Shown: positions 1-9,211, counted from the first letter of the stretch. The stretch: DNA of 64,000 nucleotides from an uncultured Oscillospiraceae bacterium (GCA_934553255.1 CAKTEZ010000002.1:1-64000), one strand, 5' to 3'. Numbers and translations: made by a program. Notes: generated by a model from the letters alone, not told the origin.

Positions 1-164
1 AAGTAAATGCCCATCATGCCGAGCTTGGCCATCTTTTCGACGGTCTCCATGGGGAAGCGCTCTTCCTCATCGAGTTCCTCCGCTAAAGGCTTGACTTCGG
101 TTTCTGCAAATTCGCGGTACATTTTACGAACCAGCAGATGTTCTTTGGACAGATGGAAATCCAT
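1..164 (-). CDS. bcd: Butyryl-CoA dehydrogenase (acyl-CoA dehydrogenase), N-terminal fragment
   Basis: The first 54 codons of a gene that continues past the left edge. The start MDFHLSKEHLLVRKMYREFA and the following EVKPLAEELDEEERFPME and GMMGIY are the usual opening of short-chain acyl-CoA dehydrogenases of the clostridial Bcd type (flavoprotein reducing crotonyl-CoA to butyryl-CoA with electron transfer flavoprotein). An AAGGAGC ribosome site lies 8 bases before the ATG. The catalytic glutamate and FAD-binding parts are outside the window, so substrate chain length is inferred. Crt and Hbd, the preceding steps, are encoded at 9.3-10.9 kb rather than next to it. Confidence 0.85.
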   Translation of the reverse strand, partial: MDFHLSKEHLLVRKMYREFAETEVKPLAEELDEEERFPMETVEKMAKLGMMGIY

Positions 165-235
165 AGTCTTTTTGCTCCTTCACTATAAAATATTTGGATT
201 GTCTAATTTTTCACAAATCAGTTCCGTTCTTTGTC

Positions 236-264
236 ATTATAAACTTTTTCCGTCCGTTACGCAA
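236..264 (-). promoter_or_regulatory. Promoter of bcd
   Basis: On the minus strand TTGCGT (259-264) and TATAAT (236-241) are separated by 17 bases. The start codon is about 70 bases downstream. This is a sigma-A type promoter by inspection. Apart from it and the rny terminator, nothing else is seen in the 270 bases between bcd and rny. Confidence 0.7.
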
Positions 265-402
265 GGAAAACTCTCAAAGCAGCTTTCAATTCGCAAGTTT
301 CACCAAATCCCGCAACCCCTTTTTGTTTCTTTTGCCCTTTTTATGAAAGAATCCCTTCATATTTGGAATTTCCTGTCCCCGTCCTCGGCATGGCGGGGAC
401 GG

Positions 403-437
403 AAAAGGACTTCGGAGCGGCGCTCCGAAGTCCTTTT
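403..437 (-). terminator. Terminator of rny
   Basis: A perfect 16-base stem (403-418 with 422-437) with a three-base loop lies directly after the rny stop codon. It reads into CTTTTCC on the minus strand. A second weaker stem (GTCCCCG at 375-381 with 394-400) follows it. Confidence 0.8.
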
Positions 438-438
438 T

Positions 439-1989
439 TCATTTCGCGTATTCGATGACCTTGGTCTCGCGCAGGACATGGACCTTGATCTGGCCGGGAT
501 ATTCCAGTTCGCTCTCGATGCGCTTGGCAAGCTCGCGGGCAAGAATGACCATATCGTCCTCGCTCACCTGCTCGGGCTTGACCATCACGCGGACCTCGCG
601 GCCCGCCTGAATGGCGTAGGAGGTCTCGACACCGGGGTAAGAGCCGGTGATCTCCTCCAGCTTTTCGAGACGCTTGATGTAGTTCTCGATGTTCTCGCGG
701 CGGGCGCCGGGGCGTGCGGCGGAGATCGCGTCGGCGGCCTGCACGAGACAGGCGACGATCGTCTGCGGCTCCACATCGTTGTGGTGTGCCTGCACCGCGT
801 GGATCACATCCTCACGCTCGTGGTACTTACGCAGGAATTCCACACCGAGGGAAACATGAGTACCCTCCAGCTCGTGGTCAACGGCCTTGCCGATGTCGTG
901 CAGCAGACCTGCACGCTTGGCGGTCGCCACATCCGCGCCCAGCTCGGCGGCCATCATGCCGGCAAGATGCGCGACCTCGATGGAGTGCTGCAGCACATTC
1001 TGACCGTAGCTCGTACGGTAGTGCAGGCGGCCGAGCAGCTTCACCAATTCGGGATGCACGCCGCGCACGCCGGTCTCCAACACCGCGCGCTCACCCTCGG
1101 ACTTGATCACAGCGTCCACCTCACGGCGGGCCTTGGCGACCATTTCCTCAATGTGCGTTGGGTGGATACGGCCGTCGGCGATCAGCTTTTCGAGCGCCAG
1201 GCGCGCGATCTCGCGGCGCACCGGTTCAAAGCAGGAGACGGTGATGGCCTCGGGCGTATCGTCGATAATAAGATCGACGCCGGTGAGCGTTTCGATGGTG
1301 CGGATGTTGCGGCCCTCGCGGCCGATGATACGGCCCTTCATCTCGTCATTGGGCAGGGGAACCACGCTGACGGTGATCTCGGCGACATGGTCGGCGGCGC
1401 AGCGCTGGATAGCGGAGGCCACGACCTCGCGGGCATACTGGTCCGCTTCGTCCTTGGCGCGGGCCTCGATCTCCTTGATCTTGAGGGCGGTCTCGTGGGT
1501 GACCTCGGACTCGACCTGCTCGATCAGGTACTTCTTGGCTTCGTCCGCCGTAAAGCCGGAGATGCGTTCAAGCATCTCGGTCTGGCTGCGCTTGATGATC
1601 TTGATCTCTTCGTTCTCCTTGTCCAGCGCGGTATGCTTCTGGGCAAGGGCCTCTTCCTTCTTCTCGATCGCATCGGTCTTTCGGTCGATGTTTTCTTCTT
1701 TTTGCTGTAAGCGGCGTTCCTGCTTCTGCAGGTCGGCACGGCGTTCCTTTTCTTCCTTCTCGTATTCCTTGCGGGAGCGGAGGATCTCCTCCTTGGCCTC
1801 CAGCGTGGCCTCGCGCTTCTTGCTCTCCGCGCTCTTTATAGCGTCGTTGATGATGCGAAGCGCCTCGTCCTCGGCGTTGGCGATCTTTTCCTTGTCGTTT
1901 TTAGCCTTCTTGTTCCGGTACAGAATACAAGCAAGAATACCAATGAACAACCCCGCCGCCACGCCAATGGCAAGGCTGGTGAAATCCAT
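439..1989 (-). CDS. rny: Ribonuclease Y
   Basis: Membrane-anchored endoribonuclease that starts mRNA decay in Gram-positive bacteria. The 516 residues match the usual length. They show one N-terminal membrane segment (about 6-23), a long charged coiled coil (about 28-180), a KH RNA-binding domain with [10 protein letters not shown] at 219-228, and an HD domain whose metal ligands are in [12 protein letters not shown] (His364-Asp365). AGGAGG sits 6 bases before the ATG. It forms a single-gene unit with its own consensus promoter and terminator. Confidence 0.97.
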   Translation of the reverse strand: MDFTSLAIGVAAGLFIGILACILYRNKKAKNDKEKIANAEDEALRIINDAIKSAESKKREATLEAKEEILRSRKEYEKEEKERRADLQKQERRLQQKEENIDRKTDAIEKKEEALAQKHTALDKENEEIKIIKRSQTEMLERISGFTADEAKKYLIEQVESEVTHETALKIKEIEARAKDEADQYAREVVASAIQRCAADHVAEITVSVVPLPNDEMKGRIIGREGRNIRTIETLTGVDLIIDDTPEAITVSCFEPVRREIARLALEKLIADGRIHPTHIEEMVAKARREVDAVIKSEGERAVLETGVRGVHPELVKLLGRLHYRTSYGQNVLQHSIEVAHLAGMMAAELGADVATAKRAGLLHDIGKAVDHELEGTHVSLGVEFLRKYHEREDVIHAVQAHHNDVEPQTIVACLVQAADAISAARPGARRENIENYIKRLEKLEEITGSYPGVETSYAIQAGREVRVMVKPEQVSEDDMVILARELAKRIESELEYPGQIKVHVLRETKVIEYAK

Positions 1990-2091
1990 TCTATTCCTCC
2001 TGTGTCCATTTTTGGAAATCTATCAAAAACGGGTAAATTGAATCAACAAACGGGAGATTCCCCTTCTCTCCCCTCCATAAATCCGTCCAAT

Positions 2092-2120
2092 ATTGTAACC
2101 TTTTTGTAAACAGGTGTCAA
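2092..2120 (-). promoter_or_regulatory. Promoter of rny
   Basis: TTGACA (2115-2120) and TACAAT (2092-2097) on the minus strand with a 17-base spacer, about 100 bases before the rny start. It lies just after the duplicated amidase tail. Confidence 0.8.
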
Positions 2121-2138
2121 GAAAAAATGTGTCGCCTC

Positions 2139-2213
2139 TCAGCTCTCGACATATGCCTCGGCGGCATAGCCGACGTTTCCGTTGTAACGCACCACATTCC
2201 ACCCCTGCCACGC
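2139..2213 (-). repeat. 75-base direct repeat: stray copy of the amidase gene's 3' end
   Basis: This stretch matches 2365-2439 at 71 of 75 positions, and all four differences are transitions. It encodes AWQGWNVVRYNGNVGYAAEA followed by YVES and a stop, the last 24 residues of the upstream amidase with two substitutions. The 151 bases between the copies do not resemble the amidase. An open frame of 94 codons runs through here, but its first part is antisense-frame shadow and it has no ribosome site. It is most likely a remnant of a duplicated or deleted paralogous amidase. Confidence 0.8.
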
Positions 2214-2364
2214 ATTTCCCCAAAAGCGCCCCGCGCTTTCGGGGACCCCCTCGATTTGACCGGAGCGGTTCAAAGTAAATTTCGCCCGCTCCAAGGTTTT
2301 GCTTTGCAAAACGCTTGTACGCCGCTTCCCGCGGCGGGGCGCTTTGCGCCTACGGCGCGTGGCG

Positions 2365-3108
2365 TCAGCTCTCGATGTACGCCTCGGCGGCATAGCCGAC
2401 GTTTCCGTTGTAATGCACCACATTCCACCCCTGCCACGCGCCGTAGACCGTGACCTGCGCGCCGTTCGGCATCAGCGTGAGCGTCTGACCGGCGGCGCTT
2501 GGGTAGGCGCGCAGGCGCAGCGGCGAGCCGCTTGTGGCGACCACGCCCTGTACGACGCTCTGCGGCTCAATGAACGGCAGGCTGAAGTACTCTGTCAGCG
2601 AGCGTGCCAGTTCGCGCGCGATGGCGTCCATATTGTTCTCGACCCACGCAGCGTCGGCATAATTGTCATGATAGCCCAGCTCCAGCAGGTTTGCCGGATA
2701 CTTCGGCTGCCGCACCTCGCCAAGCGCGGTGGTCGGCACGGTGCGTACAAGGTCCGGCTGCGGGTAAACGCGCCTGAGATTTGCGGCGAACAGGTCCGCT
2801 GCGCGCTCCCCCTCCGTGCTGGTCGGATAATAAAACACCAATACGCCGCGCACATTGCCTGCATTTGCGGGCGCGGCGGCGTTGGAGTGCAGGGCAAGGT
2901 AAAAATCAAACCCGCCGAGGCGGTTTGCCTGCGCGATGGACGACGCAGCCGTCATGTCCGGCGTATTGCGGACGAAGCGAATGCCGTTGGAATAGAGGTA
3001 CGGCTCCAACGCGTCGGCAAGCAGGTTCATGTTGTGTTCCTCGCTGCCGCTTCCCGTGACATACGGATTGCTCTCCTGTGTGGAGGGACTCAGGTAAATT
3101 TTCGGCAT
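2365..3108 (-). CDS. N-acetylmuramoyl-L-alanine amidase (Amidase_3) with C-terminal SH3-like domain
   Basis: Probable peptidoglycan amidase cutting the MurNAc-L-alanine bond. The 247 residues start MPKIYLSPSTQESNPYVTGS and contain LALHSNAAAP (zinc histidine region) and ANLLELGYHDN (catalytic glutamate region), typical of the Amidase_3 fold. Residues from about 195 form a bacterial SH3 module (LRLRAYPS, TLMPNGAQVTVYG, GWNVVHYNGNVGYA). No signal peptide is visible, so it may act on released wall fragments, in the spore mother cell, or leave by another route. Its last 75 bases are duplicated downstream. Confidence 0.88.
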   Translation of the reverse strand: MPKIYLSPSTQESNPYVTGSGSEEHNMNLLADALEPYLYSNGIRFVRNTPDMTAASSIAQANRLGGFDFYLALHSNAAAPANAGNVRGVLVFYYPTSTEGERAADLFAANLRRVYPQPDLVRTVPTTALGEVRQPKYPANLLELGYHDNYADAAWVENNMDAIARELARSLTEYFSLPFIEPQSVVQGVVATSGSPLRLRAYPSAAGQTLTLMPNGAQVTVYGAWQGWNVVHYNGNVGYAAEAYIES

Positions 3109-3178
3109 GGCGACCGCCTCCTTTTCTCTCCATGCTATGAGGCAATGCGCTGTTTCATGCCGGAAGTGTCCCGCCGCG

Positions 3179-3216
3179 CAAAAAAGGAACGCCCCATCGG
3201 TGGGCGTTCCTTTTCT
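3179..3216 (-). terminator. Terminator of the TRAP operon
   Basis: Stem GGAACGCCC/GGGCGTTCC flanked by A and T runs lies just after the permease stop. On the minus strand it is followed by TTTTTTG. Confidence 0.85.
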
Positions 3217-3225
3217 TTTCTGTGG

Positions 3226-5190
3226 TTAGGCAGCCAGCTTCTTGTCGCGGGCGTTCTCTGCCTTCTCAAGCAGGAAGATCGCAACAAGGATCGCAAGACC
3301 GGCGAGGTCGGTGACCGTGCCGGGAATGACCATCAGTAGACCGCCGGCAACAAGCGCGATACGAGCGATCATCTTGGTGTCACGGATCAGATAGCCCATG
3401 AGACCGGCAGCGATGGCGAGCATACCGAGCGTTGCGGAAATGGTGATGGAAACAACGCTCCAGACGGTGATATTGTCGCCAACGAAGATCATCGCATTGT
3501 TGTAAGCGAAGATGTAGGGAATGATGAACGCGGCGATCGCCAGACGGGTGGCGTTGAACGCGGTCTTCATCGGAGGCGCCTTGGCGATGGCGGAGCCTGC
3601 ATAGGCAGCCAGCGCAACAGGAGGCGTGATGTCGGCGACGATGCCGAAGTAGAACACGAACATATTCGCCGCCAGAACATGCATGCCCATACCGTTGATG
3701 AGAATGGGGGCGCAGGTGGAGGCCATGATGATGTAGTTCGCGGTGGTGGGCACGCCCATGCCGAGGATGATGCAGCAGATCATCGTGAGCAGCAGCGCGA
3801 TAATGAGCTGACCGTCGGCAAGACGCACGATGTAGGTGATCAGCTTGCCGCCGAGGCCGGTCATCGTGATGCACACGGAGATAATGCCGGCAACGCCGCA
3901 GGCAATACCGATGGACAGGGTGTTCTTGCCGCCGCTCTCAAGCGCGTCAACGAACTTGGACGGAGTCATGCGGTCGTCCTTGTTGACCAGGCTGACGATG
4001 ATGCAGGCGATCGTTGCATAGATCGCGCTCTTCGCCATCGTCTGACCGCCGATGATCATGTAGACCAGAAGGACCAGAGGCAGCAGAAGGTACATCTTCG
4101 GCAGAAGGACCTTCCACTTGGGCAGCTCCTCTTTGGGCAGACCCTTGAGGCCGAGCTTCTTCGCCTTGAAGTGAACGCCGAGGAAGATGCCGAGGAAGTA
4201 GAGGAATGCGGGAAGAATGGCGCGGACAATGATCTTGGAATAATCATAGCCCGTCATTTCCGCCATGATGAACGCCGCAGCGCCCATGATGGGGGGCATG
4301 ATCTGACCGCCGGTAGAGGCAGCCGCCTCGACCGCTCCGGCAAACTCGCCGGGATAGCCGGTCTTCTTCATCATGGGAATGGTCACGGAGCCGGTGGTAA
4401 CGGTGTTGCCGACGGAGGAGCCGGAGACCATGCCGCACAGAGCGGAGGAGACGACCGCGACCTTCGCAGGACCGCCGGACGCCCAACCGACCAGCGCGTT
4501 CGCGCAGTCGATGAAGAAGTTGGCGATGCCGGTCGCCTCAAGGAACGCGCCGAACAGCAGGAACAGCGCGATGTAAGTCGAGCAGACGGAGATTGGCGTG
4601 CCGAGAATACCGTTGATCGTGTAGAAGATGTTGTACACGACCATGCGGAGACTCATGTGGCGTCCGACAAAGGCATAGAGTACAAAGAACGCCGCTACAC
4701 AGAGGATCGGGATACCGACCGCGCGGCGGCAGCACTCAGCCAGCGCAAGAATGCCGATGATACCGAGGACGATCTCGATCTGATCGATCATCGCAGCCTT
4801 GCCGATGATCTGATCGTAGTTGATAACATAATAGAAATACGGAACGCATCCGGCGATCGCCAGAATAATATCGTACCAGGGCATATGGTTGGGCTTCACA
4901 TTTCCCTTCTTTGCGGGGAAGACGAGGAAGGTGAACAGAACGACCATGCCGACGAACAGGCAGCGGCGGATCTGACCGCTCCATCTTGCCCAGATGTTCA
5001 TCCAAACCATGAAGAGCATAAACGCCGCCAGAGAGAAGCGCAGGATCTGCTTGGGCATACCCGTCCAGATACGCACATTCGACTCTCTGTCGTATTTTTT
5101 CATAATTTCGTCGACATCGGCAGCCGTGCCGACATCGGCTTCTACTTCGGGGGCGATCGCCTGGTCGATGTTCTTTTCGACATCAGACAT
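3226..5190 (-). CDS. TRAP transporter, fused small and large permease subunits (TAXI type)
   Basis: Membrane part of a tripartite, ion-driven uptake system. At 654 residues it has the length of fused DctQM permeases. An N-terminal four-helix part (about 45-160) is followed by a large DctM-like domain with many hydrophobic segments and the motifs SGSSVGNTVTTGSVTIPMM, GGQIMPPIMGAAAFIMAEM and LGMGVPTTANYIIMA. AGGAGG lies 7 bases before the ATG. It is the last gene of a three-gene operon with the binding protein and a DUF1850 protein. The substrate cannot be read from sequence; TAXI systems usually take small organic acids or amino acids. Confidence 0.95.
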   Translation of the reverse strand: MSDVEKNIDQAIAPEVEADVGTAADVDEIMKKYDRESNVRIWTGMPKQILRFSLAAFMLFMVWMNIWARWSGQIRRCLFVGMVVLFTFLVFPAKKGNVKPNHMPWYDIILAIAGCVPYFYYVINYDQIIGKAAMIDQIEIVLGIIGILALAECCRRAVGIPILCVAAFFVLYAFVGRHMSLRMVVYNIFYTINGILGTPISVCSTYIALFLLFGAFLEATGIANFFIDCANALVGWASGGPAKVAVVSSALCGMVSGSSVGNTVTTGSVTIPMMKKTGYPGEFAGAVEAAASTGGQIMPPIMGAAAFIMAEMTGYDYSKIIVRAILPAFLYFLGIFLGVHFKAKKLGLKGLPKEELPKWKVLLPKMYLLLPLVLLVYMIIGGQTMAKSAIYATIACIIVSLVNKDDRMTPSKFVDALESGGKNTLSIGIACGVAGIISVCITMTGLGGKLITYIVRLADGQLIIALLLTMICCIILGMGVPTTANYIIMASTCAPILINGMGMHVLAANMFVFYFGIVADITPPVALAAYAGSAIAKAPPMKTAFNATRLAIAAFIIPYIFAYNNAMIFVGDNITVWSVVSITISATLGMLAIAAGLMGYLIRDTKMIARIALVAGGLLMVIPGTVTDLAGLAILVAIFLLEKAENARDKKLAA

Positions 5191-5239
5191 ATTAGGATTC
5201 CTCCTTTGAATTTAAAATCAAACAGACGCGTTTCTTCAC

Positions 5240-5749
5240 CTAAAAGCGAAAATGCTCGTAGTTGAAGTAGACGGCTGCATTTTTTCCACACAAATCACGC
5301 AGACTGATCTCTTTGCCATTGACCGTTAGGTAGTGGTCCGAAACCGTTCCAACATTATAACGCACATTGTCTCTGTTTTGATGGATATTGCGAATAACCA
5401 TCGCTTTCCCTTGGTATCCGTACTTGTCAATATAGACATATTCCATCGTTTCGCCCGGGTTCAACTCGGTCTGAACTCCCGCGCCAAACGAGCAGTACTC
5501 ACACTCTTCCACAAAAATATGTCCGTCGCAGATCTCAAAAGTATCTGTCAGCGGATATTGATTGACAGAGTGAATGAACGAAATGGAAAAACGATCGCCC
5601 TCCTCCATCGGATAGCGCGCGTAAACACTTCCGTGTTCATCGCGCAATGTCAGGTAGGTCTTGGGGCAAAACAAGAAAGCGACGGTCGCCGCAATAATCA
5701 ATATTATTGCGGCGACCGCACAGATACATTTAGACGAAACTAAGCGCAT
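5240..5749 (-). CDS. DUF1850 protein linked to TAXI TRAP transporter
   Basis: A 169-residue protein with one N-terminal hydrophobic segment (about 9-27, AVAAIILIIAATVAFLF), so anchored or secreted with most of the chain outside. The core has FSISFIHSVNQYPLTDTFEI and LNPGETMEY, resembling the DUF1850 family, whose genes typically sit between TAXI-type TRAP binding protein and permease as here. Its role is unknown; an accessory function in transport is inferred only from this linkage. Seventeen bases separate it from the binding-protein gene. Confidence 0.82.
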   Translation of the reverse strand: MRLVSSKCICAVAAIILIIAATVAFLFCPKTYLTLRDEHGSVYARYPMEEGDRFSISFIHSVNQYPLTDTFEICDGHIFVEECEYCSFGAGVQTELNPGETMEYVYIDKYGYQGKAMVIRNIHQNRDNVRYNVGTVSDHYLTVNGKEISLRDLCGKNAAVYFNYEHFRF

Positions 5750-5766
5750 TCGTATGCCTTACGGCC

Positions 5767-6753
5767 TTACATAACGCCCATTTCTTTGTAGTACTTGGCA
5801 GCACCGGGGTGGACATCGAAGGAACCGTCCAGAGCGGACTCGAGGGACAGATAGCCGAACTTGGCGTGAGAGGCCTTGAGGGCGTCGAGGTTATCGAACA
5901 TCGCCTTGGTGATCTCATAGACGACATCCTCGCTGGTACTCTCGGTGGCGGTCAGAACGGCCTTAACGGCGACGCAGGGAACATCCTCGGTCACGCACTT
6001 GTAGGTGTTGGCGGGAACAATGTCCTTGACGAGGAACGGATACTCGGCTTGCAGCTTGGCGACGGCTTCATCGCTGACGGGCAGCAGGTTAAAGTCATAA
6101 GTAGAGGACAGGTCGGTGATAGCGCCGGTGGGGGCGCCAGCGGTATTGATCGCAGCGTCGACCTGACCGTTCTTGAGGGCATCGCAGCCATCGGCGAAGG
6201 AGCCGTAGTAAGGAGTGATGTCACTAAAGGTGAGGCCATAAGCACCGAGGACCTGCTCAGCGTTCAGAGCGGTACCGGAACCGACGTCGCCGACGCAGAC
6301 GGTCTTGCCCTTGAGCTGGGAGATGTCAGTGATGCCCTTGGAGGCAACGATCTGGACGGTCTCGAAATAGATGCCGGCGACCCAGAGGGAGTTGGTCTCG
6401 GGCTTGCCTTCGAACATCTTCTCGCCGCCGGTACCGTTGTGAGCGTAGTTCAGAACGTCGGACTGGAGGAGGGACATCTGAACATCGCCGGCAGTGGCCA
6501 GCTGAACATTGGTCTTGGAGGCGCCGGAGTCGGTGACGGTGAGCTTGGAGAGAGTGAGCTTGTCACCAATGGTGGTAGCGAGAGCGTTACCAACGGCATA
6601 GTAGGTGCCGGAGGTGCCGCCGGTAGCCATGACGATGTCAACCGGCTTGGCAGGGGGGGCATCGTTGCCTTTGACGGGGGGTTCCTTCTGTCCGCAAGCG
6701 ACAAGAGCGAAGACCATAGCGACGGACAGGATGAGGGCTAAGAACTTTTTCAT
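5767..6753 (-). CDS. TAXI family TRAP transporter solute-binding lipoprotein
   Basis: Extracytoplasmic receptor that captures the substrate and delivers it to the fused permease. The start at 6753 is chosen because MKKFLALILSVAMVFALVAC is a lipoprotein signal ending in a lipobox cysteine, with AAAGGAG 8 bases upstream; an in-frame ATG 36 codons earlier adds only low-complexity residues. The mature protein has the TAXI-family opening (VMATGGTSGTYYAVGNALAT) and a total of 328 residues, the normal size. It is the first and probably most expressed gene of the operon, with a 5' leader of about 130 bases. Confidence 0.95.
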   Translation of the reverse strand: MKKFLALILSVAMVFALVACGQKEPPVKGNDAPPAKPVDIVMATGGTSGTYYAVGNALATTIGDKLTLSKLTVTDSGASKTNVQLATAGDVQMSLLQSDVLNYAHNGTGGEKMFEGKPETNSLWVAGIYFETVQIVASKGITDISQLKGKTVCVGDVGSGTALNAEQVLGAYGLTFSDITPYYGSFADGCDALKNGQVDAAINTAGAPTGAITDLSSTYDFNLLPVSDEAVAKLQAEYPFLVKDIVPANTYKCVTEDVPCVAVKAVLTATESTSEDVVYEITKAMFDNLDALKASHAKFGYLSLESALDGSFDVHPGAAKYYKEMGVM

Positions 6754-6893
6754 ACGCAATCTCCTTTTTGTTATTTCCGTTCCGATCCGCAGCCGTCCGG
6801 CATCTCCTGCGTGATGTTCTCCGGCATCCCGCGGGAGGCCGCCGACGCCCCGCATTCTCAAAAACGGACAATGTGCCTCTTCGAGGCTTCGTT

Positions 6894-6922
6894 ATTATAA
6901 CCTACTGCCGGATTTATTGCAA
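6894..6922 (-). promoter_or_regulatory. Promoter of the TRAP operon
   Basis: TTGCAA (6917-6922), 17 bases, TATAAT (6894-6899) on the minus strand. The leader to the start codon is about 135 bases and includes a small GCCTCGAAGAGGC hairpin near its start. No known riboswitch was recognised in it. Confidence 0.78.
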
Positions 6923-7047
6923 GGCGCTTTTGAATTTTTGTTAACATCGCTAAATCGCTTTGCCAATTTTTGTCCACATTATTCGCCCGCTTTCAAGCAT
7001 TTTGCGCGTGATTTATGCAAAATTTATGCAATCGCGCCGAAAAACGC

Positions 7048-7082
7048 AAAAAGCAGGCGGCACACGCGCCGCCCGCTTTTTG
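7048..7082 (-). terminator. Terminator of thrS
   Basis: Stem AAAAAGC-AGGCGGC with GCCGCC-CGCTTTTT just after the thrS stop codon. The bases from here to 6923 hold no gene. Confidence 0.8.
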
Positions 7083-7101
7083 AAGCATTTGCTGCGTTTT
7101 T

Positions 7102-8913
7102 TTACTTCTTTTCCTTGCTGTCCACAACGCTCTTGAGCAGGGCGGCAAAGTCGTCCATGCTCATCGCGCCGAGGTCGCCGTCCGCACGGTGGCGCGGGGA
7201 AACGGTGCCGTTTTCCATATCGCGGTCACCGACGACAAGCATATAGGGGATCTTCTCCATCTGCGCGTCGCGGATCTTGCGGCCGATCTTCTCGTTGCGG
7301 TAATCGACGGTGACGCGGAAGCCCATGTTCTCCAGCTTCTTTGCCTGCTCGGCGCAGTAGTCCGCCGCGCGGTCGGTGACGGGAAGGAAGCGGACCTGCT
7401 CCGGAGCCATCCATGTCGGCAGAGCGCCGGCGTACTCCTCGATGAGGTAGGCGAGCGTACGCTCATAGCAGCCGAGGGAGGTGCGGTGGAGGATATACGG
7501 CAGCTTCTTCTCGCCGTTCTCGTCGATGTAGTACATACCGAAGCGCTCGGCGAGCAGCATATCGATCTGAATGGTGACGAGGGTATCCTCCTTGCCGTAG
7601 ACATTCTTATACTGAATGTCCAGCTTGGGACCGTAGAAGGCGGCCTCGTCGATGCCGATGGTGTAGTCCACATCGAGATCCTTGAGGATACGCGCCATCG
7701 CGCTCTGGGCGTGATCCCACTGCTCCTTGGTGCCTTCGTACTTGTTGTTGGGGTTCGCGGGATCCCACTGGGAGAAGCGGAAGGTGCATTTATCGAGCAG
7801 GCCGACCGTGCCGAGGAAGTACTTGGCGAGGTCGAGGCAGTTCTTGAACTCCTCTTCGAGCTGGTCGGGGCGGACCATGTTATGTCCCTCGGAGATGGTG
7901 AACTGGCGGACGCGGATCAGGCCGTGCATCTCGCCGGAGTCCTCGTTGCGGAAAAGCGTGGAGGTCTCGCCGAGGCGCATGGGCAGATCGCGGTAGCTGC
8001 GGCCGCGGTTGAGGTAGACCTGATACTGGAACGGGCAGGTCATCGGGCGCAGGGCAAAGCACTCCTTGGAGTAGTCGTCCGGATCGCCGATGACGAACAT
8101 ACCGTCGAGATAATGATCCCAATGGCCGGAGATCTTGAAGAACTCACGCTTCGCCATCAGCGGAGTCTTGGTCAGAAGGTAACCGCGTTTCTGCTCGGTG
8201 TCCTCGACCCAACGCTGAAGCAGCTGCACGACGCGCGCGCCCTTGGGCAGCAGCACGGGCAGACCCTGACCGATGGTATCGACGGTGGTAAAATACTCCA
8301 GCTCTCTGCCGAGCTTGTTGTGGTCGCGCTTGAGCGCCTCTTCGCGCTTGGCGAGGTACTCGTCCAGCTCCTCCTTCTTCGGGAAGGCGACGCCGTAGAT
8401 GCGCTGGAGCGTTTCGCGCTTGCTGTCGCCGCGCCAATAGGCGGCGTTGCAGGCGGTCAGCTTGATGGCGTTGCCCTTGATGCGGCCGGTGGAATCAAGG
8501 TGCGGACCGGCGCAGAGGTCGGTGAACTCACCCTGCTTATAAAAGCTGATGTGCGCGTCGGCGGGCAGGTCGTTGATCAGCTCGACCTTGAACGGCTCGT
8601 CCTTCTCTTCCATGAACCTGATGGCTTCCGCGCGCGGCAGCTCAAAGCGCTCAAGCTTGAGCTTTTCCTTGCAGATCTTACGCATCTCGCCCTCGATCTG
8701 CTCCAAATGCTCCGGCGTAAAGGCGAAGGGCGCGAGCAGGTCGTAGTAAAAGCCGTTGTCGATGCTCGGTCCGATGGCAAGCTTCACCTCGGGCCACAGG
8801 CGCTTGACGGCCTGCGCCAGAACATGGGAGCAGGTGTGCCAATAGGTCTTGCGGTATTCGGGATTTTCAAAGGTGTACTGATTTTCTTCGTTGATTTTGA
8901 CTTCTTCGGACAT
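7102..8913 (-). CDS. thrS: Threonine--tRNA ligase lacking the TGS domain
   Basis: Charges tRNA-Thr in the cytoplasm. Start MSEEVKINEENQ at 8913 is set by a GGAGG 8-9 bases upstream; longer frames would run into the T-box leader. Residues 26-40 (HTCSHVLAQAVKRLW) begin the editing domain, followed by the class II core (MTCPFQYQVY, LFRNEDSGEMHGL, HRTSLGCYERTLAYLIEEYAG) and an anticodon-binding domain near the end. At 603 residues it is shorter than the usual 635-645 because the N-terminal TGS domain of about 60 residues is missing. Transcription is controlled by a T-box. Confidence 0.95.
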   Translation of the reverse strand: MSEEVKINEENQYTFENPEYRKTYWHTCSHVLAQAVKRLWPEVKLAIGPSIDNGFYYDLLAPFAFTPEHLEQIEGEMRKICKEKLKLERFELPRAEAIRFMEEKDEPFKVELINDLPADAHISFYKQGEFTDLCAGPHLDSTGRIKGNAIKLTACNAAYWRGDSKRETLQRIYGVAFPKKEELDEYLAKREEALKRDHNKLGRELEYFTTVDTIGQGLPVLLPKGARVVQLLQRWVEDTEQKRGYLLTKTPLMAKREFFKISGHWDHYLDGMFVIGDPDDYSKECFALRPMTCPFQYQVYLNRGRSYRDLPMRLGETSTLFRNEDSGEMHGLIRVRQFTISEGHNMVRPDQLEEEFKNCLDLAKYFLGTVGLLDKCTFRFSQWDPANPNNKYEGTKEQWDHAQSAMARILKDLDVDYTIGIDEAAFYGPKLDIQYKNVYGKEDTLVTIQIDMLLAERFGMYYIDENGEKKLPYILHRTSLGCYERTLAYLIEEYAGALPTWMAPEQVRFLPVTDRAADYCAEQAKKLENMGFRVTVDYRNEKIGRKIRDAQMEKIPYMLVVGDRDMENGTVSPRHRADGDLGAMSMDDFAALLKSVVDSKEKK

Positions 8914-8944
8914 TTCGTTTTTCCTCCTTGTTGTTTTGAGGGTG

Positions 8945-9176
8945 CAAAAAAGCTTCACCCCCGACGGTATCAGGGGTGAAGCATTGTATACTCCACGGTT
9001 CCACCCTGCTTGCGCGTTCGCGCCGCTTGTGTCCGCTGTAACGGGCGAACCCGTCCCGCTCGTCGCGGGCTGCTTGGGAGTGGTACGGCCGCCGCTCACG
9101 CAGGACGCTTGCACCAAAGTGCGTCCCTCTCTGTGCGCCGCCATGCGGTTTCTTCTCCGTCGATGCCTTTTTGATG
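8945..9176 (-). ncRNA. T-box leader controlling thrS
   Basis: On the minus strand the leader carries the T-box motif AGGGTGGAACCG (8996-9007), followed by a strong terminator stem (8952-8964 with 8970-8982) and a run of six T (8946-8951). A hairpin ACGGG-TTCG-CCCGT precedes it, as in stem III. The 5' part folds into a GC-rich stem including GGACGC/GCGTCC. Threonine codons ACC and ACT occur at 9079-9086 and are the candidate specifier. Uncharged tRNA-Thr would favour antitermination. Confidence 0.9.
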
Positions 9177-9182
9177 CACAGC

Positions 9183-9211
9183 AGTATACGCCGCCGCGGC
9201 GAATTTGTCAA
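9183..9211 (-). promoter_or_regulatory. Promoter of thrS and its T-box
   Basis: Near-perfect TTGACA (9206-9211), 17 bases, TATACT (9183-9188) on the minus strand, giving a leader of roughly 260 bases. Confidence 0.88.

Noticed and set aside
2139-2423. A 94-codon minus frame after the amidase
   Set aside because: Only its last 24 codons match anything (the amidase tail). The first part overlaps the real amidase gene in another frame and there is no ribosome site, so it is recorded as a repeat instead.
6754-6893. A riboswitch in the TRAP operon leader
   Set aside because: Only small hairpins and a repeated GATGCCGGA were seen; no known aptamer core could be recognised.
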